DNA from: Rhizobium sp. ASV20
GTDB lineage: Bacteria > Pseudomonadota > Alphaproteobacteria > Rhizobiales > Rhizobiaceae
Reading direction: 5' to 3'
Assembly (NCBI RefSeq): GCF_016429015.1
Contig: NZ_JAELTU010000022.1
Span: forward strand, 1 to 64,000
DNA length: 64,000 bases
In this document: positions 34,599-41,931 of the stretch, in pieces
Layout of the letters: every line of letters begins with the position of its first letter
Position numbering within the stretch: the first letter of the stretch is position 1
Notes under the pieces: model-generated
Databases searched by the model: none
What the model was told of the DNA's origin: nothing
What the model saw: the letters and a program-made list of their open reading frames with translations, nothing else
Program-made: the position numbers and the translations under genes

Positions 34599-35948
34599 AT
34601 GGACGTCCAGAACGCGAGCGGGAGGGTGCTGCCCTTCGACGTGACGCATCGGCTTGTGCTGTCGATCGCGATTCCGATGACGCTTGGGTTCATGACGACG
34701 CCGCTGCTCGGCCTCGTCGATACCGCCGTGGTCGGCCACATGGGCCAGCCGGATGCGCTGGCCGGGCTGGCGATCGGCGCTGTCCTGTTCGATCTTCTCT
34801 TCGCGAGCTTCAACTTTCTGCGCGCCTCGACGACAGGCCTCACCGCCCAGGCCTTCGGCCGGCATGACCGGCGCGAACAGCAGGCTGTTTTCTGGCGGGC
34901 GCTGATCTCGGCGCTCGGCTGCGGTGTCCTGATCGTCGTTCTTTCACCTCTGCTTCTCTGGATCGGCATCAAGCTGATGGGGCCGGAAGGAGGCATTGCC
35001 GACGCGACCCGTACCTATTTCTCCATTCGCATGCTTTCCGGCCCGGCAGCGCTTGCCAATTACGCTTTGCTCGGCTTCGTGCTTGGGCGCGGCCAGGGTC
35101 GCATCGGACTATTGCTGCAAACCGTCATCAATGGCGTCAACATCGTGCTTGCCATCCTGCTCGGCCTCCACCTTGGCTGGGGTGTAGCCGGCGTCGCCTG
35201 GGGCACCCTGATCGGCGAAGCATGTGGCATGCTGCTCGGGCTCTTTATCGTGCTGCGCAGCTTTGCCGGCGAGGAACGCCCGTCGCGCCCGGAGCTGCTC
35301 TCTCCTGCCAGACTGACACAGCTCTTCGCGCTCAATCGCGATATCCTGATCCGCACCTTCGTATTGATCGGCGCCTTCACGCTGATGACGCGCATCGGCA
35401 ACAGCTTCGGCGCCGTGATGCTCGCCGCCAATGCCGTGCTGATGAACTTCTTTCTACTCTCAGGCTATTATCTGGACGGGCTGGCGAATGCCGCAGAGCA
35501 GATCACTGGCCGCTCCATCGGCGCCAATTATCGGCCGGCCTTCGAGCGCGGGCTAAAGCTGACCGGGCTTTGGTCCTTCGGGCTGGCACTGGCTGCAGCC
35601 ATCTTCTTCTTCACTCTCGGCCCGGCGTTGATCCGCCTGCTGACGACCTCAGAGGACGTCCGCATCGCAGCCGGCACCTATCTGCCCTGGGCTGCAGTTA
35701 CCGGCCTCACTGGCGCCCTCGCCTTCCTGATGGACGGAGTCTTCATCGGCGCCACATGGTCGCGCGAGATGCGCAACAAGATGCTGCTTTCCTTCGGGGG
35801 CTACCTCTTGGCGCTCGTCGTGTTCGTGCCGACGCTCGGCAATCACGGCCTCTGGATGGCCATGAACGCCTTTCTTCTGTTTCGCGGCATCTTCCTGGCC
35901 ATGGGCCTGAAGAAGCGTGCGGATCAGACGTTCCGGTTCGCCCAGTAA
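34599..35948 (+). CDS. MATE family efflux transporter (DinF-like)
   Basis: 449 residues, 12 membrane helices. The two MATE halves start IPMTLGFMTTPLLGLVDTAVVGHMG and LIGAFTLMTRIGNSFGAVMLAANAVLMNFFLLSGYYLDGLANAAEQITGRSIGA. These motifs match the DinF branch, sodium- or proton-coupled exporters in the inner membrane. The gene starts 16 bases after the CAP gene, so the three genes from 33811 may be co-transcribed. Its last 25 bases overlap pyrD, which is convergent. Confidence 0.9.
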   Translation: MDVQNASGRVLPFDVTHRLVLSIAIPMTLGFMTTPLLGLVDTAVVGHMGQPDALAGLAIGAVLFDLLFASFNFLRASTTGLTAQAFGRHDRREQQAVFWRALISALGCGVLIVVLSPLLLWIGIKLMGPEGGIADATRTYFSIRMLSGPAALANYALLGFVLGRGQGRIGLLLQTVINGVNIVLAILLGLHLGWGVAGVAWGTLIGEACGMLLGLFIVLRSFAGEERPSRPELLSPARLTQLFALNRDILIRTFVLIGAFTLMTRIGNSFGAVMLAANAVLMNFFLLSGYYLDGLANAAEQITGRSIGANYRPAFERGLKLTGLWSFGLALAAAIFFFTLGPALIRLLTTSEDVRIAAGTYLPWAAVTGLTGALAFLMDGVFIGATWSREMRNKMLLSFGGYLLALVVFVPTLGNHGLWMAMNAFLLFRGIFLAMGLKKRADQTFRFAQ

Positions 35949-37012
35949 TCGAGCCTGGCATCGCGCAAATCGCGGATCGAGCCGGCGCGTTCGCGGTCGA
36001 GCAGCTTCGACAGACCCGAAATGATCTGGCCGGGTAGACCAGGCCCCTCGTAGACCATGCAGGAATACAGCTGGACGAGATCGGCGCCAGCCTTGATCTT
36101 TTCCAGCGCCGTCTCCGCCGACGACACGCCGCCGACACCGATGATCGGCAGGGAGGCACCTACGCGGCGGCGCATCTTGGCCAGAACGACGGTCGACTTT
36201 TCAAAGACCGGTTTGCCGGAAAGACCGCCAGCCTCCTTGGCCTGCCGCTGATCCCTCAACCCATCACGCGACAGCGTGGTGTTGGAGACGATCAAGCCGT
36301 CCAGCGCATGGGACGTAGCTTCGGCGGCGATATCGTCCATGCCCTCCTCCGTCAGATCGGGCGCTATCTTGAGCAGGACAGGGATACGCCTGCCGGCCTT
36401 GGCGGCTTCCTCGTCGCGCGCGGCCAGCACGGCCGACAGCAATGCTGACAGACTTTCGCGCGCCTGCAGGTCACGCAAGCCCGGCGTGTTCGGCGAGGAG
36501 ATGTTGGCGGTAAAATAGCGCGCCACGGAGTAGAAGCGGCGGATGCCGGCGACGTAGTCGGCGATGCGGTCGGCGCTATCCTTGTTGGCGCCGATATTGA
36601 CGCCGATGATGCCGTTGCCGCGAATGGCTTTCAGCCTTTGGAATGCCGCCTCATGGCCTTCATTGTTGAAGCCGAGGCGGTTGATGACCCCTTCGTCCTC
36701 GACGAGGCGGAAGATGCGCGGGCGCGGGTTGCCCGGCTGCGCCTTGGGCGTCACCGTGCCGATTTCCGTGAAACCAAAGCCGAGCTTCAAGAGCGCTTCC
36801 GGCACTTCGGCGTTCTTGTCGAATCCCGCCGCCATGCCGATGGGATTGGCAAATTCCAGCCCCGCCACGGTCTGGCGCAGGCGCGGATCGGCATTGATGC
36901 GACAGGCAGGAACGAGGCCGGACTTCAGCGCCGTTATCGACATGCCGTGCGCCGTTTCCGGATCGAACAGGAACAGGCCGCGCCGGCCGAGATCGCGAAA
37001 GGCGCCGATCAT
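35924..37012 (-). CDS. pyrD: dihydroorotate dehydrogenase (quinone), class 2
   Basis: 362 residues from the ATG at 37010-37012. The class 2 N-terminal helices (GLFLFDPETAHGMSITAL) that bind the membrane precede the FMN barrel: VAGLEFANPIGMAAGFDKNAEV, FTEIGTVTPKAQPGNPRPRIFRL, NISSPNTPGLRDLQ with the catalytic serine (SPNTPG), and IGVGGVSSAETALEKIKAGADLVQLYSCMVYEGPGL. It oxidises dihydroorotate to orotate in pyrimidine synthesis and passes electrons to ubiquinone. The DUF952 gene overlaps its first four bases, so they share a transcript. The frame is open far upstream, but those codons are the antiparallel neighbour, not protein. Confidence 0.95.
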   Translation of the reverse strand: MIGAFRDLGRRGLFLFDPETAHGMSITALKSGLVPACRINADPRLRQTVAGLEFANPIGMAAGFDKNAEVPEALLKLGFGFTEIGTVTPKAQPGNPRPRIFRLVEDEGVINRLGFNNEGHEAAFQRLKAIRGNGIIGVNIGANKDSADRIADYVAGIRRFYSVARYFTANISSPNTPGLRDLQARESLSALLSAVLAARDEEAAKAGRRIPVLLKIAPDLTEEGMDDIAAEATSHALDGLIVSNTTLSRDGLRDQRQAKEAGGLSGKPVFEKSTVVLAKMRRRVGASLPIIGVGGVSSAETALEKIKAGADLVQLYSCMVYEGPGLPGQIISGLSKLLDRERAGSIRDLRDARLDYWANRNV

Positions 37013-37353
37013 TCCGCCAGATCCGGAAAGACATGCGCGCCGTCTGGCCCGAGCGGCAGGGGCTTTTCCCAGATTACGGCTGAAAGCGGCAAAGTTGTGT
37101 AATGATGCGGGAAGAGATCGCCACCGCGCGAGGCCTCGAAAACGAGCTTCTCGCCCAGCGCGTCGCCGTCGATCGCGACAAGCAGCAGGTCTGTCTGGCC
37201 GGCGAAATAGAGCGCCGCCGTTTGCTTCACCTGCTTGCCGGTGGATAGATGAATGTAACCATCCGTGAAGTCGATCGGCGCGCCATGAAAAACGCCGGTT
37301 TGTCTGGCTGGCTCCCAGAGAGCACCCGGCACGATCTTGTAAACCACTGACAT
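37009..37353 (-). CDS. DUF952 domain-containing protein
   Basis: 114 residues from ATG at 37351-37353; two in-frame ATGs lie 3 to 4 codons further upstream, so the exact start is uncertain. The fold is the small DUF952 type: VYKIVPGALWEPARQTGVFHGAPIDFTDGYIHLST, later YFAGQTDLLLVAIDGDAL and FEASRGGDLFPHHYTTL. Members are annotated as possible enzymes related to ADP-ribosyl transferases. It overlaps the pyrD start by four bases and is probably expressed with it; pyrD-DUF952 pairing recurs in rhizobia as I recall. No function is established. Confidence 0.83.
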   Translation of the reverse strand: MSVVYKIVPGALWEPARQTGVFHGAPIDFTDGYIHLSTGKQVKQTAALYFAGQTDLLLVAIDGDALGEKLVFEASRGGDLFPHHYTTLPLSAVIWEKPLPLGPDGAHVFPDLAE

Positions 37354-37470
37354 GGCGGTCATCATCCCTATGTAAAGCTGTCGTGATAGGGCTTTGCACG
37401 AAAATGGCAGCCAATGCCACGGCTTCCGTGGCGGATTCGAGATTTTAACGCAGAAAATCCGGAGGAAGAC

Positions 37471-37899
37471 ATGACGAAGCAAATCGGAATCGGCCTTGCG
37501 GCCTTGTTCTTGCCTGCCGCTCTTCTCCTCGCATCCCCGGGCGGAGCCGCCGAGCAGGATGCCGGACGCTTCCAGCTTGAGCGCAGCGGTGATCATTTCG
37601 TCCGCCTCGATCGGCAGACAGGTGCGATGACCATATGCCAGGACCAGAATGGCAACCTCGTCTGCCGCATGGCCGCCGACGAACGCACCGCTTATGACGG
37701 CGAACTGGACCGCCTGTCCGACCGGGTAACGAAGCTGGAAAAAACCGTTGCCGCAAACAAGGGCTCAAGCCTCCCGAGCGATGCCGATGTCGACCGCACG
37801 CTCGGTATCATGCAGAAATTCATGCGCGGCTTCATGGGCATGGCCAAGGAATTCCAGAACGAGGAACCGGACGCGAAGCCGGTGCCGCAGAAAACCTGA
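37471..37899 (+). CDS. hypothetical secreted protein with coiled coil
   Basis: 142 residues from ATG 37471, with GGAGG at ideal spacing. A signal peptide is clear (MTKQIGIGLAALFLPAALLLASPGGAA). The mature part reads GRFQLERSGDHFVRLDRQTGAMTICQDQNGNLVCRMAADERTAYDGELDRLSDRVTKLEKTV; the RLDRQTGAMTIC phrase recalls a short beta-repeat with two cysteines (MTICQDQNGNLVCRM), and a coiled coil follows. The C-terminal part MQKFMRGFMGMAKEF is amphipathic. I do not recognise a function. It is likely periplasmic. Confidence 0.7.
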   Translation: MTKQIGIGLAALFLPAALLLASPGGAAEQDAGRFQLERSGDHFVRLDRQTGAMTICQDQNGNLVCRMAADERTAYDGELDRLSDRVTKLEKTVAANKGSSLPSDADVDRTLGIMQKFMRGFMGMAKEFQNEEPDAKPVPQKT

Positions 37900-38036
37900 G
37901 CGGACAAGCAGGGCAAGGAAAGCAAGGGGATAAAGGATCCTATTCCTATGCCGGTCTTTACTCGCCCCAATGCCTCGGTTAACGTTTTTTAAAGAGTTGA
38001 GCGCCGGGCGAGCCGGCGCGCAGATGCTGAGCGGCG

Positions 38037-38702
38037 ATGCTGTCACACGAGCAGATATGGGGAGCGATCGACCGGCTTGCCGAACGGCATGCCTTGACAC
38101 CCTCGGGACTCGCTCGCCGCGCCGGGCTCGATGCTACATCCTTCAACAAGTCGAAGCGACTGAGCCAGGACGGACGTTTGCGTTGGCCGTCGACGGAATC
38201 AATCGCCAAGGTGCTGGAGGCGACGGGCGCCAGCCTGGAGCAGTTTCTCAGCGTCATCCGCCCGAGCGAGCCGCATGGCTCCGCCGTACCGCAGCCCGCC
38301 CCTCCTGCTGAAAACGCCATCCCTCTCATCGGCTTCGCTCAGGCAGGCGCCGGCGGCTTCTTCGATGATGGCGGCTTTCCCGCCGGCCAGGGCTGGGACA
38401 TTGTCGAATTTCCAGCCGCGACCGGCGGGCAGACCGGCGTCTATGCGCTTGAAGTGCAGGGCGAGAGCATGTTGCCGCTCTACCGCGACGGCGATATTCT
38501 GATTGTCGAGCCAGGTGCACAGATCAGGAAAAACGACCGTGTCGTGGTGAAGACCCGAGAGGGTGAAGTCATGGCCAAGATTCTGCTGCGGCAGAGCGCG
38601 AAGTTGATAGAGCTCTTGTCGCTCAACCCCGAACACCCCAACCGCAGTTTCGATCTTGCGGATGTGGAATGGATTGCCCGGATCATATGGGCCAGCCAAT
38701 AG
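38037..38702 (+). CDS. LexA-like S24 family regulator with helix-turn-helix
   Basis: 221 residues. The N-terminal helix-turn-helix (about 10-60, HALTPSGLARRAGLDATSFNKSKRLSQDGRLRWPSTESIAKVLEATG) is of the phage repressor type. A linker (SEPHGSAVPQPAPPAENAI) leads to an S24 peptidase domain with serine in EVQGESMLPLYRDGD (Ser about 143) and lysine in GEVMAKILL (Lys about 178), the catalytic dyad of LexA and CI. The usual Ala-Gly cleavage site is possible at FAQAGAGGFFDDGG. It stands alone, not beside DNA repair or phage genes. It may respond to single-stranded DNA and RecA or act as a plain repressor. Confidence 0.87.
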   Translation: MLSHEQIWGAIDRLAERHALTPSGLARRAGLDATSFNKSKRLSQDGRLRWPSTESIAKVLEATGASLEQFLSVIRPSEPHGSAVPQPAPPAENAIPLIGFAQAGAGGFFDDGGFPAGQGWDIVEFPAATGGQTGVYALEVQGESMLPLYRDGDILIVEPGAQIRKNDRVVVKTREGEVMAKILLRQSAKLIELLSLNPEHPNRSFDLADVEWIARIIWASQ

Positions 38703-38717
38703 GAAAGTTTTCTTGTT

Positions 38718-40076
38718 ATGCGTCGTGATGTTTTGCTTGCGGGTGTCGCCGGCTCGATCGTCGGGTCTTGGTTGACCTTGATCGCGGTCCAGTTCAGCGG
38801 ACATGGTTTCAACCTGCCCGGCCGCGGCAGCAATGTTTCGATGGCAAACAACCACCCGGCCGCGACGCCGGCTCCCGCTGCCGTTCCTGCGGCGACCGCC
38901 AAGGTCGACACTACCCTTCCACAGACCATCGAGCCGCCGAAACCTAGTGAGCCTGCCAAACAGGAGGCTGTCGCTACCGGCCAGCCGAAGCCGGACGAAC
39001 AGGCAAAGGCCGAACCGGCAAAGCCAGCCCCGCAAGCAACGCCGGACAAGGCGCCCTCGATAGCCACAGCAGCCGATGCGCCTGCACCGACCACCACCAC
39101 GCCTGCCAGCGTCATCCAGCCGCCGGACGCTGCAATGTTGGCTGCCGCTACCCTGGTATCCTCGCTCGCGATCGACGGTGCAAAGAAAGCTCCAGCCACC
39201 GAAACGACCAAGGCCGAAGACAACAAGCCTGTGACGCCCGCGTCCACGACACCACAGGCAAGCAAGGCCGTGGCCGAAGCCGTCGAGGTCAATGATACCC
39301 CGGCAAAGCCAGCGGAAGCGCCGCCGATACGACCGACGACTGCAACGCTCGATGCTGTAAAGAATTCTGAAACGGCGTCTCCCGAGCGCGCAAAGCCTGC
39401 TGAGGCGGCGGCGAACAAGCCCGACGCGGTCGCGGTATCGCCGCCGCCTGCACCGACGGACCAGGCGAAAACGGATACCCCGCCCGACAATCGGATCCCG
39501 GCCGACCAGATCGACCGGCAGAGGGCAGCGGCGGAGCATCGCACCCTCACCGAACAGCCAGAGCCCGCGCCTCAGTCCAAACCCGCATCGGAACCGGCTT
39601 CCGTCGATCCCACTCCCCAATCGGAAGGGCACACGACGACTATCGAGCTTGTTCGTCCCTTTGCGGACCTTGCTGGCATATTGACGATCGGCGGCAGGAG
39701 CGTGCGGCTTGATGGCGTCATTCCGACCGATGTCGAGCGAATGTGCACTGGTCCGAGCGGAAAAAGCTGGCCCTGCGGCCAAGCGGCACGCACGGCGTTC
39801 CGGATGTATCTGCGCGGGCGATCCATCGACTGCGATGTGCCTGATGCCGCCTGGAAAGGCACGGTCAAGGCCAACTGCCGCTATGTCCGCGTCGATCTCA
39901 GCGCCTGGCTGGTTCGCTTCGGCTGGGCGGATCCCGAGCCGGGCTCTCCACTTGCATCGCTTGTCGACGAGGCCAAGGAGAAGAAGCGCGGCATGTATGG
40001 CGACGATCCTCGCAAGAACGGAAAGTCGACCCTCGCCCCTGCCTTGCCCAAGGAAGATCCACTCAATCCAATCTGA
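38718..40076 (+). CDS. membrane-tethered SNase-like (thermonuclease fold) protein
   Basis: 452 residues. An N-terminal hydrophobic segment (VLLAGVAGSIVGSWLTLIAVQF) anchors or secretes it; the middle, about residues 25-300, is low-complexity Ala/Pro/Lys/Thr-rich linker. The C-terminal 130 residues match the staphylococcal nuclease fold: AGILTIGGRSVRLDGVIPTDV, WPCGQAARTAFRMYLRGRSIDCDV, RVDLSAWLVRFGWADPEP, EEAKEKKRGMY-type ending (here DEAKEKKRGMYGDD). The typical nuclease acid and metal residues are only partly visible, so catalysis is in doubt. It lies 15 bases after the S24 regulator with an AGGAAAG ribosome site and is probably co-transcribed. Confidence 0.75.
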   Translation: MRRDVLLAGVAGSIVGSWLTLIAVQFSGHGFNLPGRGSNVSMANNHPAATPAPAAVPAATAKVDTTLPQTIEPPKPSEPAKQEAVATGQPKPDEQAKAEPAKPAPQATPDKAPSIATAADAPAPTTTTPASVIQPPDAAMLAAATLVSSLAIDGAKKAPATETTKAEDNKPVTPASTTPQASKAVAEAVEVNDTPAKPAEAPPIRPTTATLDAVKNSETASPERAKPAEAAANKPDAVAVSPPPAPTDQAKTDTPPDNRIPADQIDRQRAAAEHRTLTEQPEPAPQSKPASEPASVDPTPQSEGHTTTIELVRPFADLAGILTIGGRSVRLDGVIPTDVERMCTGPSGKSWPCGQAARTAFRMYLRGRSIDCDVPDAAWKGTVKANCRYVRVDLSAWLVRFGWADPEPGSPLASLVDEAKEKKRGMYGDDPRKNGKSTLAPALPKEDPLNPI

Positions 40077-40154
40077 CGCCTTGCTTCCGCCACCAGCTTT
40101 TGGCATGAGACGCGCGACTTTTCAGTCTGGCAAAATCAAAGGACTTCTTCTGTC

Positions 40155-40568
40155 ATGAACAAGCCGCTTTCCGCTCACGAGGCCCTGATCTACGTCATGG
40201 TACTGGCCTCGGCCGTCGACCGCACGATGAACGACCGGGAACTCAGCCGCATCGGAGAGCTCATTCACGCCCTGCCGGTGTTCAAGGGCTTTGACGACGA
40301 AAAGCTGATTTCGGTTTCGCGCGACTGTGCCAAGCTGCTTTCGGGCAGCGAAGGGCTCGATATCGTGCTTGAAACGGTACGTGACACCCTGCCGGCGCGC
40401 CTCTACGACACCGCGTACGCGCTTGCCGTCGAAGTCGCCTCGGCCGACCTGTCGGTGAAGGCGGAGGAACTGCGTCTTCTCAGCCTGCTGCGCGACCGCC
40501 TCGGCTTGGACAAGCTCACCTGCGCCGCCATCGAGCGCAGCGCGATCGCGCGTTATCGCAAGGCATAG
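40155..40568 (+). CDS. TerB family tellurite resistance protein
   Basis: 137 residues, all helical. EALIYVMVLASAVDRTMNDRELSRIGELIHALP holds the two acidic turns (D.TM.D.E) of the TerB metal-binding fold, repeated as AYALAVEVASADLSVKAEELRLLSLLRDRLGLD. TerB-like proteins often act as membrane- or metal-linked scaffolds; the tellurite phenotype is known only for the full ter cluster, which is absent here. The gene follows the SNase-like gene by 78 bases. Confidence 0.83.
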   Translation: MNKPLSAHEALIYVMVLASAVDRTMNDRELSRIGELIHALPVFKGFDDEKLISVSRDCAKLLSGSEGLDIVLETVRDTLPARLYDTAYALAVEVASADLSVKAEELRLLSLLRDRLGLDKLTCAAIERSAIARYRKA

Positions 40569-40630
40569 AGCATCTTTGTTATCCGTCTTCCGAAGGGAGG
40601 ACCGCAGCGCGCTTTCCTGGAAGTGCTCTG
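40567..40630. repeat. short intergenic repeat copy after the TerB gene
   Basis: It begins AGAGCATC at the TerB stop and ends CTGGAAGTGCTCT; the end phrase TTTCCTGGAAGTGCTC is identical to one end of the repeat at 33616-33718. The ends are partly complementary. It may also act as a terminator between the two convergent genes, though the U-run is poor. Confidence 0.45.
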
Positions 40631-40631
40631 A

Positions 40632-41507
40632 TCAATAAAGCCCGTATGGGAAATAACGCAGATAGATTTCCTGCAGCCTGCCGTCACGCGACAGGGTCGC
40701 CAGTGCGTGGTTGATCGCCGCTGTCAGATCGGCGTCCTGTTGGCGCAGCATGATGGTCATGCCTTCGCCGAGAAACTGCTGGGACAGATAGGGTCCGTCG
40801 AAAAGAGCGCAGCATTTTTCAGCTGCCGGCGACGATACCCAGAAGGATAGCTGAAGGCCGTCGGCAAAAGCAGCATCGACCTTGCCGCCCTTGAGAGCGG
40901 CTAGAAGCGCGTCCTTGTCGTCAAACAGCACGGGCTTGATTGTCGGAAAGAAGGACGCCAGCATCGCCTCATGCGCCGTTCCCTTGACCACCCCCACAGG
41001 ATGGCCCGCGAACAACGCCGCGGTCGTTCCGTTGAGCGAGGCCTTGAGATTGCGCACGAAGCGCGCGGGCAACATCAGGAAGGGCCGCGAAAAAGCAAAA
41101 CTCTTGCGCAGTTCCGGCGTGACTGCGACGCCGCCGATCACCGCATCGCCCTGCGACGCCGCAAGCGCGCCCTGCAGATCATTGAACGGCAGGGCCTGGA
41201 TCTGGCATTTGTCCGCTATCGCGAGTTCATCGCAGATCTTGCGCGCAAGTTCGACATGGAAGCCGGTGAGCTTGCCGTTCTGGTCGAGAAAATTGAAAGG
41301 CGGAAAGTCGGTCGACGTCAGGAAGCGAAGCCTGACGAGCGAGGACAGGTCGGGTTTCGGCAAACGCTCTCGCGCATCGAACAGGATGGGTAGACCGGGC
41401 GGCTTGGCCTCCTGAGCAGCCAGCGGCAGCGTGCATGAGACTGCAACCAACATCGCGCGCGTCAGATGCCCAACCGCGGAGATGATCGTCGAAAGGCAAA
41501 CACGCAT
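40632..41507 (-). CDS. periplasmic solute-binding protein, amino-acid (family 3) type
   Basis: 291 residues from the ATG at 41505-41507; the frame extends 15 codons further to a second ATG. An N-terminal signal (LTRAMLVAVSCTLPLAAQEA) is followed by the type II binding fold: LRFLTSTDFPPFNFLDQNGKLTGFHVELARKICDEL, DAVIGGVAVTPELRKSFAFSRPFLMLPARFVR, VGVVKGTAHEAML, VDAAFADGLQLSFW. The GFHVELARKIC and SRPF elements are those of polar amino-acid receptors. No permease or ATPase genes are adjacent, so it is an orphan receptor, or may serve a distant system. The signal and length suggest a soluble periplasmic protein. Confidence 0.83.
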   Translation of the reverse strand: MRVCLSTIISAVGHLTRAMLVAVSCTLPLAAQEAKPPGLPILFDARERLPKPDLSSLVRLRFLTSTDFPPFNFLDQNGKLTGFHVELARKICDELAIADKCQIQALPFNDLQGALAASQGDAVIGGVAVTPELRKSFAFSRPFLMLPARFVRNLKASLNGTTAALFAGHPVGVVKGTAHEAMLASFFPTIKPVLFDDKDALLAALKGGKVDAAFADGLQLSFWVSSPAAEKCCALFDGPYLSQQFLGEGMTIMLRQQDADLTAAINHALATLSRDGRLQEIYLRYFPYGLY

Positions 41508-41931
41508 GGTCTTGATCCGGCCTCCGATCGTGGATGCACATTCCTGATTCATCAACCCGATGTAGCAGAGTCATGCCTTAGGGGGAATATCACGTTGGAA
41601 ATGACCAGCGCAGCATGCGGGGGATGAACCAATACGCCGCATGCATCACCTGGTTGCGACACCTTGAACAAGCATGAAATTAGTTTGGGAATCCGCACGC
41701 AATGTCCCCGCCGTTAGCAGTCGATTAAGCTCTCTTGATTGTACTAACCGGCATCGACGACATCGGCCGGGCCGATCGCATGACGCAGGTCGTCCAAACC
41801 TTCCTCGCAAGGTATCAAGCCATTCGACCTTCATCCGCACCCATCAGGTGACACGCCCCTTGACCATTCCCGGGCGAGCGGCTTTCCGCATGTTTCCTCG
41901 GTGCCAGCGCGGCATTCGCAGACGGACAGCC
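41508..41931. other. 424-base region between divergent binding protein and chemoreceptor
   Basis: It contains one clear structure, the perfect 8-base inverted repeat GCATGCGG (41613-41620) and CCGCATGC (41637-41644), spaced by 16 bases. The chemoreceptor frame is open from 41674, but the codons before 41932 do not resemble any receptor N-terminus. I found no convincing promoter for either gene and no RNA gene. Confidence 0.45.

Noticed and set aside
38199..40106. A 635-codon minus-strand open frame
   Set aside because: It mirrors the low-complexity linker of the SNase-like gene; it is Arg/Gly/Ser-rich with no recognisable domain.
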